A stretch of DNA of 64,000 nt from Telmatospirillum sp. (GTDB taxonomy: Bacteria > Pseudomonadota > Alphaproteobacteria > CACIAM-22H2). Below are positions 43,585 to 51,940 of the stretch, piece after piece. Both the position numbers and the translations under genes were made by a program. Every line of letters starts with the position of its first letter. The first letter of the stretch is position 1. The notes below the pieces were generated by a model. It ran no database searches. It was given only the letters and a program-made list of their open reading frames with translations, and was not told the DNA's origin. The DNA lies in the NCBI GenBank assembly GCA_020248985.1, contig JADCGL010000017.1:124001-188000 (forward strand), in the 5' to 3' direction.

Positions 43585-44031
43585 TCAGCCCGCGCGTTCG
43601 AGCGGGTCTTCGAAAGTCTGCAAGCGCGATGCCGCGAGCCTGGCAAAGCGCAGCGTGAGCGCGCGCCGCCGTGACGGCGCCAACGGCGCGCAGATCTGGA
43701 ACGGCCGCCGCACGACGCCGTCGAACGCATCGGCCACGATGAGGCCGGCCGTTTCGGGGATCAATTGGTCGGGGAAATCGACCGGTACGGCGAACGCAAA
43801 CGCGTCGCACCATTCGAGATATTCGGGCCATTTGCCGTCGGACTGGAAGTCGGCGGCCGAGGATTTGATTTCGACGATCGCAAAGCGCCCATTGTCGTCC
43901 AGCGCCAGGATATCGGCGCGACGGCCGCTCGCAAGCCCCGCCTCGGCGAGGCCGACATATCCCAAATTGCGCAACAGCCGCAGCGCACCCCGCCGAACCT
44001 GGCGTGCGACGAGATCGTCGCGCGGCTTCAC
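43585..44031 (-). CDS. mmcB: MmcB family DNA repair protein
   Basis: The 148-residue protein matches the MmcB family: an N-terminal helical part and a nuclease-like core in which Asp40, Glu54 and Lys56 (RADILALDDNGRFAIVEIKSS) form a PD-(D/E)XK pattern. In Caulobacter MmcB belongs to the damage-induced mutagenesis genes and is needed for mitomycin resistance. It starts with GTG at 44031, overlapping the TGA of the upstream gene (GTGA), so the two are translated together. No LexA box was looked for successfully here, since the promoter lies upstream of the partner gene. Confidence 0.88.
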   Translation of the reverse strand: MKPRDDLVARQVRRGALRLLRNLGYVGLAEAGLASGRRADILALDDNGRFAIVEIKSSAADFQSDGKWPEYLEWCDAFAFAVPVDFPDQLIPETAGLIVADAFDGVVRRPFQICAPLAPSRRRALTLRFARLAASRLQTFEDPLERAG

Positions 44032-45758
44032 ATGAAACCGGCTTGGCGCATCAGCACGAAGAGATCGCGCTGGGCGCGCGCTTTTTCGGCCGGATCGGCG
44101 ATGTCGGCCACCACTTCGCCTTCGAAATTGGGCCGCTTCAGCATGCCGACGATGATGGCGCGCGCGAGGTTCGACGCCTTGCCCGGCGGCAGCGAGGTGG
44201 GCAAGCACATCTTCATCAGCATCATCGTGCGCATGCGCAAGGGGCGCGCCGGATCGTCGATCTTTTCGAGGATCCGCTCGGTCTTGACGAAATGCACGAG
44301 CAGATCGTCGAGGCGCGTGCAGATGCGCTCGACATGTTCGGGCGGCAGCGGCGAACTGCGAATCTCGCCCCAGACTTGCGTGATGCCGGACATCTTCTCG
44401 TTGGGCGGTACGCGCGCTTTGACGATGTCCGAAATCGATTCGACGTTCACAAGCGCGTCTTCGATGAGTCCGAAGGTTTCGTCCGGATAGAGTCGGCCCG
44501 TCGTCGTCTGCGTGAGGGCGATCAGGAATCGCGTCTTGCGCAGCGGATTGAGCATGATCATCGCAATCCACGCCGCCGCCGCCCGGTAGCCGGCCGCCCC
44601 GCCGCGATTGAGGATGCGCATTTTGCGCTGCACGAGCGCATCCACAAGATCGCTGCCGCCGATCGGCGGCGCGGCGTCCGGCATCAGCCGGTCGAGGATC
44701 TGGCGGAAGGTCGGAATTTCCTGCTCGGGGTCGCTGCGCACGAGCGGGTTGGCGCCGCTGAGCTGGATGCGCACGCGCTCGATCAGCACCTGGCTGCAGC
44801 CGGGCAGACGTCCGGCCTGCACGAGGCGCGCGATCTGCACGATGCTGTCGTCGCCGTCGCCCTCGGCGGACGGCGGGGCAACGCCGGGCGGCGGGGCTTG
44901 CCACTGGCCGAGGGCGACGTCGAGCAGCTTGTTGACGGCCGCCGCGAGGCTCGGCTGGTCGCCGAGCAGATCCTGGATCACGCTGGCCGTGCCGAGAATG
45001 TCGGCCACAAAATCGTCGAGCCGGCGCGCAGCCGCGTCGTCCTGGCTGTCGTTGATCCAGAACAGCAGACGCTCGAGCTTGCCGAGATAGTTGCGGATTT
45101 CGATGAGCTCGCGGCTGACCGCCACGCGGAACAGAAAATCGGCATTGGCCGCACTGTCGCCCGAACCGGCGACGATCTTGGCGACCGTGGCGTCGAGCCC
45201 GAGCTGCTTGATCGAGGGCAGCGGCAGGGTTTCGACGTCTTTGGTGCGTTTGCCGATCTCGGTCGCAAAGCCGAAGAGCGTGTCGCGGCGCTGGCCGACC
45301 GTGGCACCGCCGGCCGAGGCTTCGGCCTGCAATGTGGCGACCTGATTGAGCGCACTGCCGACGAGCGCGTCCTGATCCTGCAGGCGCTTGAACTCGCGGT
45401 AATTGTGCAGCACTTCGATCGGCGTCAGATTCTGCTTGTCGAGATACATGCGCATGAGGCGGTTCATCGCCATGCGCGCCGGCAGTTGCAGGCACTCGTC
45501 TGCCGTGCCGCAGGCAGGGGCGGTATCAATGCGCCCGACCGTCAGCTTTTCCTCGCGCTTTTCCTTGACCTTGGTAAAGACGGCCGTCTGCGAGCCGCCG
45601 CTCGCCTTCTCGCGGAAGACCTTGACGCCCTCGACCTCGCGCTTTTCGAGCATGCGGCGCGCAAAAGCTTCGGCCTCGGCCTGGTTGGGCAGGCTTGTTT
45701 CGATAATCCATCGGCCTTCTTTGAGGCATTGGACTTCGAAAATTTCTTTTTTGAACAA
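44028..45758 (-). CDS. Hypothetical protein, 576 residues, coupled to mmcB
   Basis: I do not recognise this large soluble protein. It begins with FKKEIFEVQCLKEGRW, an alpha/beta-like opening domain of about 70 residues. Long helical stretches of repeated Leu/Ala-rich segments follow, for example DFVADILGTASVIQDLLG and DDLLVHFVKTERILEKI. No signal peptide, membrane helix or catalytic motif is visible. The best start is TTG at 45758, where the conserved-looking part begins and a GGGGG run lies upstream; the frame is open further but runs into the divergent gloB. Its stop overlaps the GTG of mmcB, so it probably shares a pathway with it. Confidence 0.78.
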   Translation of the reverse strand: MFKKEIFEVQCLKEGRWIIETSLPNQAEAEAFARRMLEKREVEGVKVFREKASGGSQTAVFTKVKEKREEKLTVGRIDTAPACGTADECLQLPARMAMNRLMRMYLDKQNLTPIEVLHNYREFKRLQDQDALVGSALNQVATLQAEASAGGATVGQRRDTLFGFATEIGKRTKDVETLPLPSIKQLGLDATVAKIVAGSGDSAANADFLFRVAVSRELIEIRNYLGKLERLLFWINDSQDDAAARRLDDFVADILGTASVIQDLLGDQPSLAAAVNKLLDVALGQWQAPPPGVAPPSAEGDGDDSIVQIARLVQAGRLPGCSQVLIERVRIQLSGANPLVRSDPEQEIPTFRQILDRLMPDAAPPIGGSDLVDALVQRKMRILNRGGAAGYRAAAAWIAMIMLNPLRKTRFLIALTQTTTGRLYPDETFGLIEDALVNVESISDIVKARVPPNEKMSGITQVWGEIRSSPLPPEHVERICTRLDDLLVHFVKTERILEKIDDPARPLRMRTMMLMKMCLPTSLPPGKASNLARAIIVGMLKRPNFEGEVVADIADPAEKARAQRDLFVLMRQAGFM

Positions 45759-45824
45759 CGCGCGCCCCCGGTCCTTGCTGCTTATCCATATTAAACGCGA
45801 CGCGTTGCGGGTTACAATGGGCGC

Positions 45825-46592
45825 ATGTTGGCGGTCGAGCGAATCCCGTGTCTTCAGGACAATTACGTCTGGCTGCTGCGCAGCGGTGCCGGCAACGGTA
45901 TCGCAGTCGTCGATCCGGCCGAGGCAGGCCCAGTCGAGGCGGCGCTGGCGCGGCACGGGCTGCGCTTGACGCATATCTTCAACACGCACCACCACGGCGA
46001 CCATGTCGGCGCCAATTTGGCGCTGAAGGCGAAATACGGCACCGCGATCGTCGGCCCGCGCGCGGACCAAGCGCGCATTCCCGGCATCGATGTGGCGCTT
46101 GCCGATGGCGAGACCTACACGTTCGACGGGGAGGTCGCCACGGTACTCGATGTGCCCGGCCACACGCGCGGCCATATCGCGTTCTGGTTTGCGGGCAGTG
46201 CCGCCCTTTTTTGCGGCGACACGCTGTTCGCGCTTGGCTGCGGGCGCATGTTCGAAGGCACAGCCCCGCAAATGTGGCGGTCGCTTGCGAAAATCCGCGC
46301 CCTCCCCGACGCGACGCAGGTTTACTGCGCGCACGAATACACGCAGAGCAACGCAAAATTTGCGGTGAGCGTCGATCCGGACAATACGGAATTGCGCACA
46401 AGGGCCGCCACGATCGACCGCCAACGCGCGGCGGGCGAAGCCACCGTGCCGTCGCTGCTGGGGCTTGAGAAGCGCACCAATCCTTTCCTGCGCGCCGACG
46501 ATGCCGGGCTCGCACACCGTATGGGATTGTCGGAAACGCAGCCGGCAGCCGTCTTCGGCGCCTTGCGCGCCGCCAAGGACGTATTCCGATGA
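45825..46592 (+). CDS. gloB: Hydroxyacylglutathione hydrolase (glyoxalase II)
   Basis: The 255-residue metallo-beta-lactamase fold enzyme has the glyoxalase II signature THHHGDH (residues 54-60), plus PGHTRGH and CGDTLFALGCGR with further metal ligands, and CAHEYTQSN with the C-terminal glutathione-binding region. It hydrolyses S-lactoylglutathione to lactate and glutathione. It diverges from the unknown gene partnered with mmcB and overlaps the next small gene by four bases. Confidence 0.96.
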   Translation: MLAVERIPCLQDNYVWLLRSGAGNGIAVVDPAEAGPVEAALARHGLRLTHIFNTHHHGDHVGANLALKAKYGTAIVGPRADQARIPGIDVALADGETYTFDGEVATVLDVPGHTRGHIAFWFAGSAALFCGDTLFALGCGRMFEGTAPQMWRSLAKIRALPDATQVYCAHEYTQSNAKFAVSVDPDNTELRTRAATIDRQRAAGEATVPSLLGLEKRTNPFLRADDAGLAHRMGLSETQPAAVFGALRAAKDVFR

Positions 46593-46948
46593 CCAGCGAA
46601 TACCGAGTCGTGTTTTTCGACGATCGCGAGATCGCGATGGCGCTCATCGAACATGCGCGCACGCAAGGCACCAAACTGCCGGCCGGCAAGGCCACCAAGC
46701 TCGAAATCGACCGCGCCACGCTGACGGCCAAGCTCGGATTCTCGCGCCGCGGCGCGCCGGAGGAGGCGCCGATCGAATTCAATTCGGCGGCCCTTGCGCA
46801 AGCGCTGATCCGCTACTGCAAAAAAGCCGGCATACCGCTGCCCGTGAAAGCCAACAAAGAGCTGCGCGTGATGGACGACCGCGTGGCCTTCATCGTCGAA
46901 CTGCAGCGCCCGCCCGCCGACACGCTGATTCCGATCGAGTACCAGTAG
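46589..46948 (+). CDS. Small conserved-looking hypothetical protein
   Basis: The 119-residue protein is soluble, with mixed strand/helix patterns (YRVVFFDDREIAMALIEHA, then PIEYQ at the C-terminus). I cannot assign a family. Its ATG overlaps the TGA of gloB (ATGA), so it is made with glyoxalase II. The stop lies five bases from the convergent stop of the VOC protein gene. There is no signal peptide and no metal-binding motif. Confidence 0.78.
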   Translation: MTSEYRVVFFDDREIAMALIEHARTQGTKLPAGKATKLEIDRATLTAKLGFSRRGAPEEAPIEFNSAALAQALIRYCKKAGIPLPVKANKELRVMDDRVAFIVELQRPPADTLIPIEYQ

Positions 46949-46952
46949 CGCG

Positions 46953-47771
46953 TCAATTGGCGTCGGGCTCGAACAGCAGCACGCCGCCGAGGCTTGCTGG
47001 CAGAACCGCACGCCGCGCTTGCGCGCCGGGCAAGGCTGCAAGCGCATAGCCGGCAATCCAGGGCAGACAGGGCGGAGCAACGCCCAAGCGCCGCTCCATT
47101 GCGACCGGGTCGCGGAACACGAAGGCCCCCCGCGACGTGGCAAGACCCAACGCATCGTCGATGCGGGTCGTTGCCAAGCCGGTATAGGCGGCATAGCGCA
47201 AAGCCGCCGCCTGCGGATCGGCGACGCAGATTTCGACGCGTTTCAAGCGCGTGGCGCCGTTTTTGTGGCTGAGCCACTGCCTCTGCCACAGATAGTCCGG
47301 CGTGTGCTGTTCGACGAATTGCACGCGCCCCTCTTCCATTGCGCCCGGCTTGGTGCGCACGACCGTAAAGCGCGCTTGGCGAAACCCGTCCGGCGTTTCG
47401 ATCGGGCGGCTCAACGCGACGGGTTCGAGCGGGCCAAAGCCGCCCGCCTGCAGCCGCGCATGGTCGCCGGCCGGATCGACGGTGCCGAACGCGATCAGAT
47501 GTACGCCGGTGTAGCGCGCGATTCCGGCACGCAAAGTGGCGGCGTTCGGCGTGTCGGCCAGCGGCGCGAGGAATTCGAGATAGCCGCCCTCGAGCATCAC
47601 GCAATGGTTGCCGGTGCCGGCCGGGACCGGCGGATCGCCCACGCTTTGCGCCGAAAACGGCGTCACACAAAAGCCGAGTGCCGCCAGATCGGCGGCCGCC
47701 GCCGCCGGGGCCGGCACCCAATGCGCGACATGGTCGAGCACGAGTTGGCCGCGGTCGGGGCGCTGGTTCAC
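46953..47771 (-). CDS. VOC superfamily glyoxalase-like protein
   Basis: The 272-residue protein has the glyoxalase-like (PF13468-type) VOC fold: LVLDHVAHWVPAP at the start with the usual His, then GTGNHCVMLEGGYLEFLAPL with a metal-type His and Glu, and a second half with RFTVVRTKPG and QHTPDYLW. Members are metal-dependent enzymes or binding proteins; no specific reaction is known. The ATG at 47771 overlaps the stop of the MBL-fold hydrolase gene, so the two genes form a pair. Confidence 0.82.
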   Translation of the reverse strand: MNQRPDRGQLVLDHVAHWVPAPAAAAADLAALGFCVTPFSAQSVGDPPVPAGTGNHCVMLEGGYLEFLAPLADTPNAATLRAGIARYTGVHLIAFGTVDPAGDHARLQAGGFGPLEPVALSRPIETPDGFRQARFTVVRTKPGAMEEGRVQFVEQHTPDYLWQRQWLSHKNGATRLKRVEICVADPQAAALRYAAYTGLATTRIDDALGLATSRGAFVFRDPVAMERRLGVAPPCLPWIAGYALAALPGAQARRAVLPASLGGVLLFEPDAN

Positions 47772-48649
47772 GAGGTGCGTCCAAGCTGCAGGTGGAAATC
47801 GCGATGCGCAACGCGCCGCGTAGCGCAGTCGAAACGCGTCAGATCCTCGCCGACCGCGACCGGCCCCGCATAGTCGCGCGCGACCTCGGCCAGAACGGCG
47901 CCGCGGTCGAAGCGCGTGGGCACAAAATGGTTCAGCACAAGCAGCTTTGCGTTCGCCTGGGCCGCCACGCGCCCGACTTCATCGGAGCGCGTATGGTAGG
48001 ACGCCACGGCCGCAACCGTCGCGGCCGAGCGCATGCCGGGGACAGGCTGCAATTCGCGATACACGAAACATTCGTGCACCAGCACATCGGCATCACGCGC
48101 GGCGTCGATCAAAGCCGGGCAAAAGGCCGTGTCGCCGCTGAAGGCAGCTTTGCAGCCGTCGGCTTCGAACACGTAGCCGAACGCGGCGCGCACGGGTGCG
48201 TGGGCAACGGCAACGGCCGTTACCCGCACGCCGCCTTCGTCGAACACCGTGCCCGGTGCGATCTCGATCGTTTCGATTTCGAAGGCTGCCACCGAGCCGC
48301 GCTGCTCGTGCGCGATGCGCAAACGCCGTTCGGGCTCCCACAAAGCCATCGTGCCTTCGACAAAGGCCTTCGTGCCGGGCGGCCCGAACACGCGCTGCGC
48401 GCGCGGCCGGCCTTGGTGCCAGCTCGAGATCACAAGCTGGTAGAAATCGACGACATGGTCGGTGTGCAGATGCGTCAAAAACAGCGCGTCGATATCGGCC
48501 CCGCGGCTGCCCGCTTCGACGAGACGCTGCGTGACACCCGAACCGCAGTCGACAAGAAACTGAAGCCCGCGCGCGCGCACCAAGTTGGACGGCCCGCGCC
48601 GCGCTGGATCGCATTGCGGACAGCCCGTTCCCAGCAGCACGATTTCCAT
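47768..48649 (-). CDS. MBL-fold metallo-hydrolase, RNase Z-like
   Basis: The 293-residue protein has the RNase Z/ElaC-type MBL fold: LLGTGCPQCDPARRGPS, HLHTDH at residues 60-65, SGDTAFCPALID with a further metal Asp, and a His in VLNHFVPTRF. The C-terminal part and spacing resemble the broader arylsulfatase/PQQB-like hydrolases rather than a dedicated tRNase Z, so the substrate is open. GAGGAAAAG lies about ten bases before the ATG at 48649. It is cotranscribed with the VOC gene by a four-base overlap. Confidence 0.85.
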   Translation of the reverse strand: MEIVLLGTGCPQCDPARRGPSNLVRARGLQFLVDCGSGVTQRLVEAGSRGADIDALFLTHLHTDHVVDFYQLVISSWHQGRPRAQRVFGPPGTKAFVEGTMALWEPERRLRIAHEQRGSVAAFEIETIEIAPGTVFDEGGVRVTAVAVAHAPVRAAFGYVFEADGCKAAFSGDTAFCPALIDAARDADVLVHECFVYRELQPVPGMRSAATVAAVASYHTRSDEVGRVAAQANAKLLVLNHFVPTRFDRGAVLAEVARDYAGPVAVGEDLTRFDCATRRVAHRDFHLQLGRTS

Positions 48650-48715
48650 TTCCGACTTTTCCTCTGCGTTCGACCGACGCAAAGGATAGCGGCCTTTGGT
48701 TCGCGTTGCGAGACG

Positions 48716-49615
48716 CTAGAGCCCGCGGCGCGTGCGCTGGTTTTCTTCGATCATGCGGATCATGTCGTCGTATTCGGCGCGCGCGGCCGGGACGGGTTTC
48801 AGCATCTTGCCGTCGACGATGCCCTTCCACACGTCGGGCGCGTCCGTCGGCATCGCGAGCAACGCGTCGCGATAGGCGGCGACCAGATCGTCGGGCAATT
48901 TGCGCGCGACCCACGGCGAATTGGGAATGAGCGGCGAGCGCCAGACGATGCGCACGGCCCCCGCCGGGATCATCTTCTTTTCTTCCATGCGCGTGATGTT
49001 GCTGCGCTCGGCATTGTTCCACCACGTGGCGGCGGCGTCGTACTGGTTGCCGACCACGGCCAAAACGCCGGTCTCGTGGTTGCCGGCAAAGCCCGTGCGC
49101 GCGAAATGGCGGGCCGGCACCAAGCCCTCTTTGGCCATGAAGTAGCTCGGCGCCACGAAGCCCGAGGCCGAATTGGGATCGGCAAAGGCAAGACTCTTGC
49201 CGCGCAGATCGGCGAGCGAGCGGTAGCTCGACTCCGCGCGCACGACCACGACCGAGTGGTAGCCGACGGCACCGTCGAGATCCATGTCTTTGGCGATCGG
49301 CACGATGTCGTCGCCCATCAGCTGCACGGCGCGCGCATAGGCGGCCGGCCCCATGCGCGCGAATTCGACCTGGCGGGCCGCCAAGGCTTCGACGACGGCC
49401 GCATAATCGTTGCCGCGGCGCACCGTGACCGGCACGCCGAGCTTGGCGCGCATATAGCCCGCAAACGCGTCGAACCGCACCAGCGTATCGGCTTCGTTTT
49501 CCGCACTTGTGATACCGAAGCGCAGTTCCTTGAACGAGGCGCGCCAATCGGCTTTGGCGGGCAGTGCGGCGAATACGGCAAGCAACGCGACAGCGGCAAG
49601 CAAACGCTTGAACAT
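48716..49615 (-). CDS. PhnD-like phosphate/phosphonate ABC substrate-binding protein, orphan
   Basis: The 299-residue protein has a signal peptide cleaved near LPAKA (residue 22) and the PhnD fold, with LRFGITSAENEADTLVRFDAF, the ligand loop RMGPAAYARA and the typical DLRGKSLAFADPNSASGFVAPS. The last motif occurs in binding proteins for phosphonate and similar oxyanions. No permease or ATPase gene accompanies it; the neighbour upstream is a divergent polyamine-type operon. GGGGGAGG lies five bases before the ATG. It may feed a transporter encoded elsewhere or act as a sensor. Confidence 0.88.
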   Translation of the reverse strand: MFKRLLAAVALLAVFAALPAKADWRASFKELRFGITSAENEADTLVRFDAFAGYMRAKLGVPVTVRRGNDYAAVVEALAARQVEFARMGPAAYARAVQLMGDDIVPIAKDMDLDGAVGYHSVVVVRAESSYRSLADLRGKSLAFADPNSASGFVAPSYFMAKEGLVPARHFARTGFAGNHETGVLAVVGNQYDAAATWWNNAERSNITRMEEKKMIPAGAVRIVWRSPLIPNSPWVARKLPDDLVAAYRDALLAMPTDAPDVWKGIVDGKMLKPVPAARAEYDDMIRMIEENQRTRRGL

Positions 49616-49712
49616 GGCGGCCTCCCCCAAGACGATTGACAGAGCCGCAAGACTGCGCCGACGCTGTGTCGGTCGCATGAACGCTCGAATAACCTTCTGC
49701 GACGAGGCCGGG

Positions 49713-49729
49713 GTGGCACGCCGCTTGCC
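49713..49729 (+). promoter_or_regulatory. Predicted sigma-54 (RpoN) promoter
   Basis: GTGGCACGCCGCTTGCC contains TGGCAC-N5-TTGC with the invariant GG (49715-49716) and GC (49727-49728) separated by ten bases, an exact match to the -24/-12 consensus. Transcription would start near 49740, 35 bases before the ATP-binding gene. No enhancer-binding protein gene is in the window. Confidence 0.7.
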
Positions 49730-49774
49730 TACCCGAAGGCGGCCGCCTAAAGCAGCGGAAAACAAAGGGAATCG

Positions 49775-50815
49775 ATGGCTTTTCTGGAACTCGACGCGCT
49801 CAGCGCCCGCTACGGCAAAAACACCGTGGTGGCCAATCTCAGCCTGGCCGCCGAAAAGGGCGAATTTTTGTCGATTTTGGGCCCCTCGGGCTGCGGCAAA
49901 ACCACGACCTTGCGCATGATCGCAGGCTTCGTGGCCCCGTCGGGCGGAGCGATCCGCGTGGCGGGCCGCGCGATCCAGGACGTGGCCCCGCACCAGCGCA
50001 ATATCGGCTACGTTTTCCAGAACTACGCGCTGTTCCCGCATCTGACTGTGCGCGAGAACGTCGCCTTCGGCCTGCGCATGCGCCACGTGGCCAAAGCGGC
50101 GCAAACCGAGCGCGCGGCCAAAGCGCTCGATCTGGTCGGTCTCGGTCATTTGGGCGATCGGTACCCGGCCCAGCTTTCGGGCGGCCAGCAGCAGCGCGTG
50201 GCCCTCGCGCGCGCGCTCGTCATCGAACCCGATCTCTTGCTGCTCGACGAGCCCTTGTCCAATCTCGATGCCGCCTTGCGCGGCCAGATGCGCAGCGAAA
50301 TCCGCGCGCTGCAGCGCCGCTTGGCAATCACGACCGTGTTCGTCACGCACGACCAGGCGGAAGCGCTCGCCATGTCCGACCGCATCGCGGTGATGGACCA
50401 TGGCCGCTTGGTCGAAGCGGCGACGCCGCAGGCTCTGTGCGATGCGCCCAATCACAGTTTCACAGCCGAGTTCCTGGGTGCCCGCACGGTCGTGGCGGGT
50501 GCCCGCGCGGGCGGCATCTTCGCGTTGCCGGAGGGGGCGCGCTGTGCGGTCGGCACCGACATGCCCGACAACGCCACGCGCATTGTGCTGCGTGCGGCCC
50601 GCCTGCATCTCTCCGAAGGTTTGCGGCCCGCGCGCTTCATGGCGAGCGGCACGGTCCGCGACGTGGCCTATCTCGGCGATTTCTACGACGTCGCCGTGGC
50701 GGCCGCGAACACCACGATCCGCGTGATCCGGCCGAGCAGCGAGACGCTGCCGGCGGTGGGTGCGGCCTGTTTCCTGTCCGGCGACGACGATGCGGTTGCC
50801 TGGCTTGCCGACTGA
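49775..50815 (+). CDS. ABC transporter ATP-binding protein, PotA/polyamine type
   Basis: The 346-residue protein has an ATPase domain with Walker A GPSGCGKTT (from residue 36), Q-loop in YVFQNYALFPHLTV, signature LSGGQQQRVALARAL and Walker B LLLLDEPLSNLD. A C-terminal TOBE-like beta domain (about residues 240-346) follows, as in PotA, MalK and FbpC. Given the single binding protein and fused permease that follow, it powers a spermidine/putrescine- or opine-type importer. AAAGGGA lies near the ATG. It is the first gene of the operon behind the predicted sigma-54 promoter. Confidence 0.92.
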   Translation: MAFLELDALSARYGKNTVVANLSLAAEKGEFLSILGPSGCGKTTTLRMIAGFVAPSGGAIRVAGRAIQDVAPHQRNIGYVFQNYALFPHLTVRENVAFGLRMRHVAKAAQTERAAKALDLVGLGHLGDRYPAQLSGGQQQRVALARALVIEPDLLLLDEPLSNLDAALRGQMRSEIRALQRRLAITTVFVTHDQAEALAMSDRIAVMDHGRLVEAATPQALCDAPNHSFTAEFLGARTVVAGARAGGIFALPEGARCAVGTDMPDNATRIVLRAARLHLSEGLRPARFMASGTVRDVAYLGDFYDVAVAAANTTIRVIRPSSETLPAVGAACFLSGDDDAVAWLAD

Positions 50816-50844
50816 TTTTTGCGTTTCAAAAGAGGAGTCCGACC

Positions 50845-51900
50845 ATGAAAAAACATCTGAACCGCCGCCAATTCGGCACGGCCCTGCTGGGGGCTGGTGC
50901 CGCCACGCTCGCTTCGCCCGCGATCTTCGGCCTCAATGCGGTTGCGCAGATCCGCCGCGGCGACGAACTCGTCGTCGGCATTTGGGGCGGGGCACAGGAG
51001 CGCATCACGCGCCAACACATCGTGCGGCCGCTCGAGGAAAAACACGGCGTCAAGATCAACTACGTGCTCGGCGGCACGCCCGAGCGGCGCGCGCGCGCCT
51101 ACCAGGAACGCGGCCGGCCGTCCTTCGACCTGCTCTATCTGAACATCTTCGAAAGCCGCCAGGCGGTCAAAGACGGGGTCACGCAAGCGCCCGCGCTCGA
51201 CCGCGTGCCGAACGCGAAGTTCCTCTACGAGCCCGCCAAGCTCGGTGGCTACGGCGTGGCCTTCAATCCCGTCACGATCGTCTACGACAAGCGCAAGGGC
51301 ACGGTCACGTCGTGGAAGGATCTGTGGAAGCCCGAATGGAAAGGCCGCATTGCGTGGCCGAGCTATCCGGGTGCGCAAGGTACGGCCGGCTTGCTGATGG
51401 CGGCCCAAGTGTGGGGCGGTTCGGAGCGCAATGTCGATGTCGGCTTCCAGAAGATCCGCGAGTTGAAGCCGTTTGCGGCGATTCAGGGCAGCCAAGACCA
51501 GCTCTATACGATGTTCGACCAGGGGGTCGCCGACATCTCGATCGAGTTCGGCTCCTTCACGCGCAGCTACGCCGAAACGCGTAATGCCAATATCGAGATC
51601 GCCAATCCGGTCGAAGGCCAGGCTCTGGCCCAGAACGTCGCCTGCCCGACGGTCGGCACCACCAAGCAAGCGCTGGTCGAAGCCTTCGTCGATCTGCATT
51701 TGGGCGAAGCCTGCCAGTTGGCTTACGCGCGCGAGATCTACTATTCGCCGACGGTCAGCAACCTCACGATCCCGGCGGATCTGCGGCCGAAGCTGGTGCT
51801 CGGCGACGACGTCAAAAAGCTCGTCGATTTCGACTGGGACTATGTGATTTCGCAGCAAACGGCTTGGTCTTCGCGCTTCAACCGCGAAATCGCAGGCTGA
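50845..51900 (+). CDS. ABC transporter substrate-binding protein, polyamine (PotD-like) type
   Basis: The 351-residue protein has a twin-arginine signal (NRRQFGTALLGAGA, cleavage near AVAQ), which suggests Tat export of a folded protein. The mature part has the PotD/family-1-like fold with ELVVGIWGGAQERI and the ligand region WKDLWKPEWKGRIAWPSYPG. Tat signals are common on alphaproteobacterial binding proteins of this class. It probably binds a polyamine, amino-acid derivative or opine. AGAGGAG precedes the ATG. It lies 29 bases after the ATPase gene and 40 bases before the permease gene. Confidence 0.9.
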   Translation: MKKHLNRRQFGTALLGAGAATLASPAIFGLNAVAQIRRGDELVVGIWGGAQERITRQHIVRPLEEKHGVKINYVLGGTPERRARAYQERGRPSFDLLYLNIFESRQAVKDGVTQAPALDRVPNAKFLYEPAKLGGYGVAFNPVTIVYDKRKGTVTSWKDLWKPEWKGRIAWPSYPGAQGTAGLLMAAQVWGGSERNVDVGFQKIRELKPFAAIQGSQDQLYTMFDQGVADISIEFGSFTRSYAETRNANIEIANPVEGQALAQNVACPTVGTTKQALVEAFVDLHLGEACQLAYAREIYYSPTVSNLTIPADLRPKLVLGDDVKKLVDFDWDYVISQQTAWSSRFNREIAG

Positions 51901-51940
51901 AGATACGCCGCCCGGCCGTACGCGGAAGGATCCCGACACT

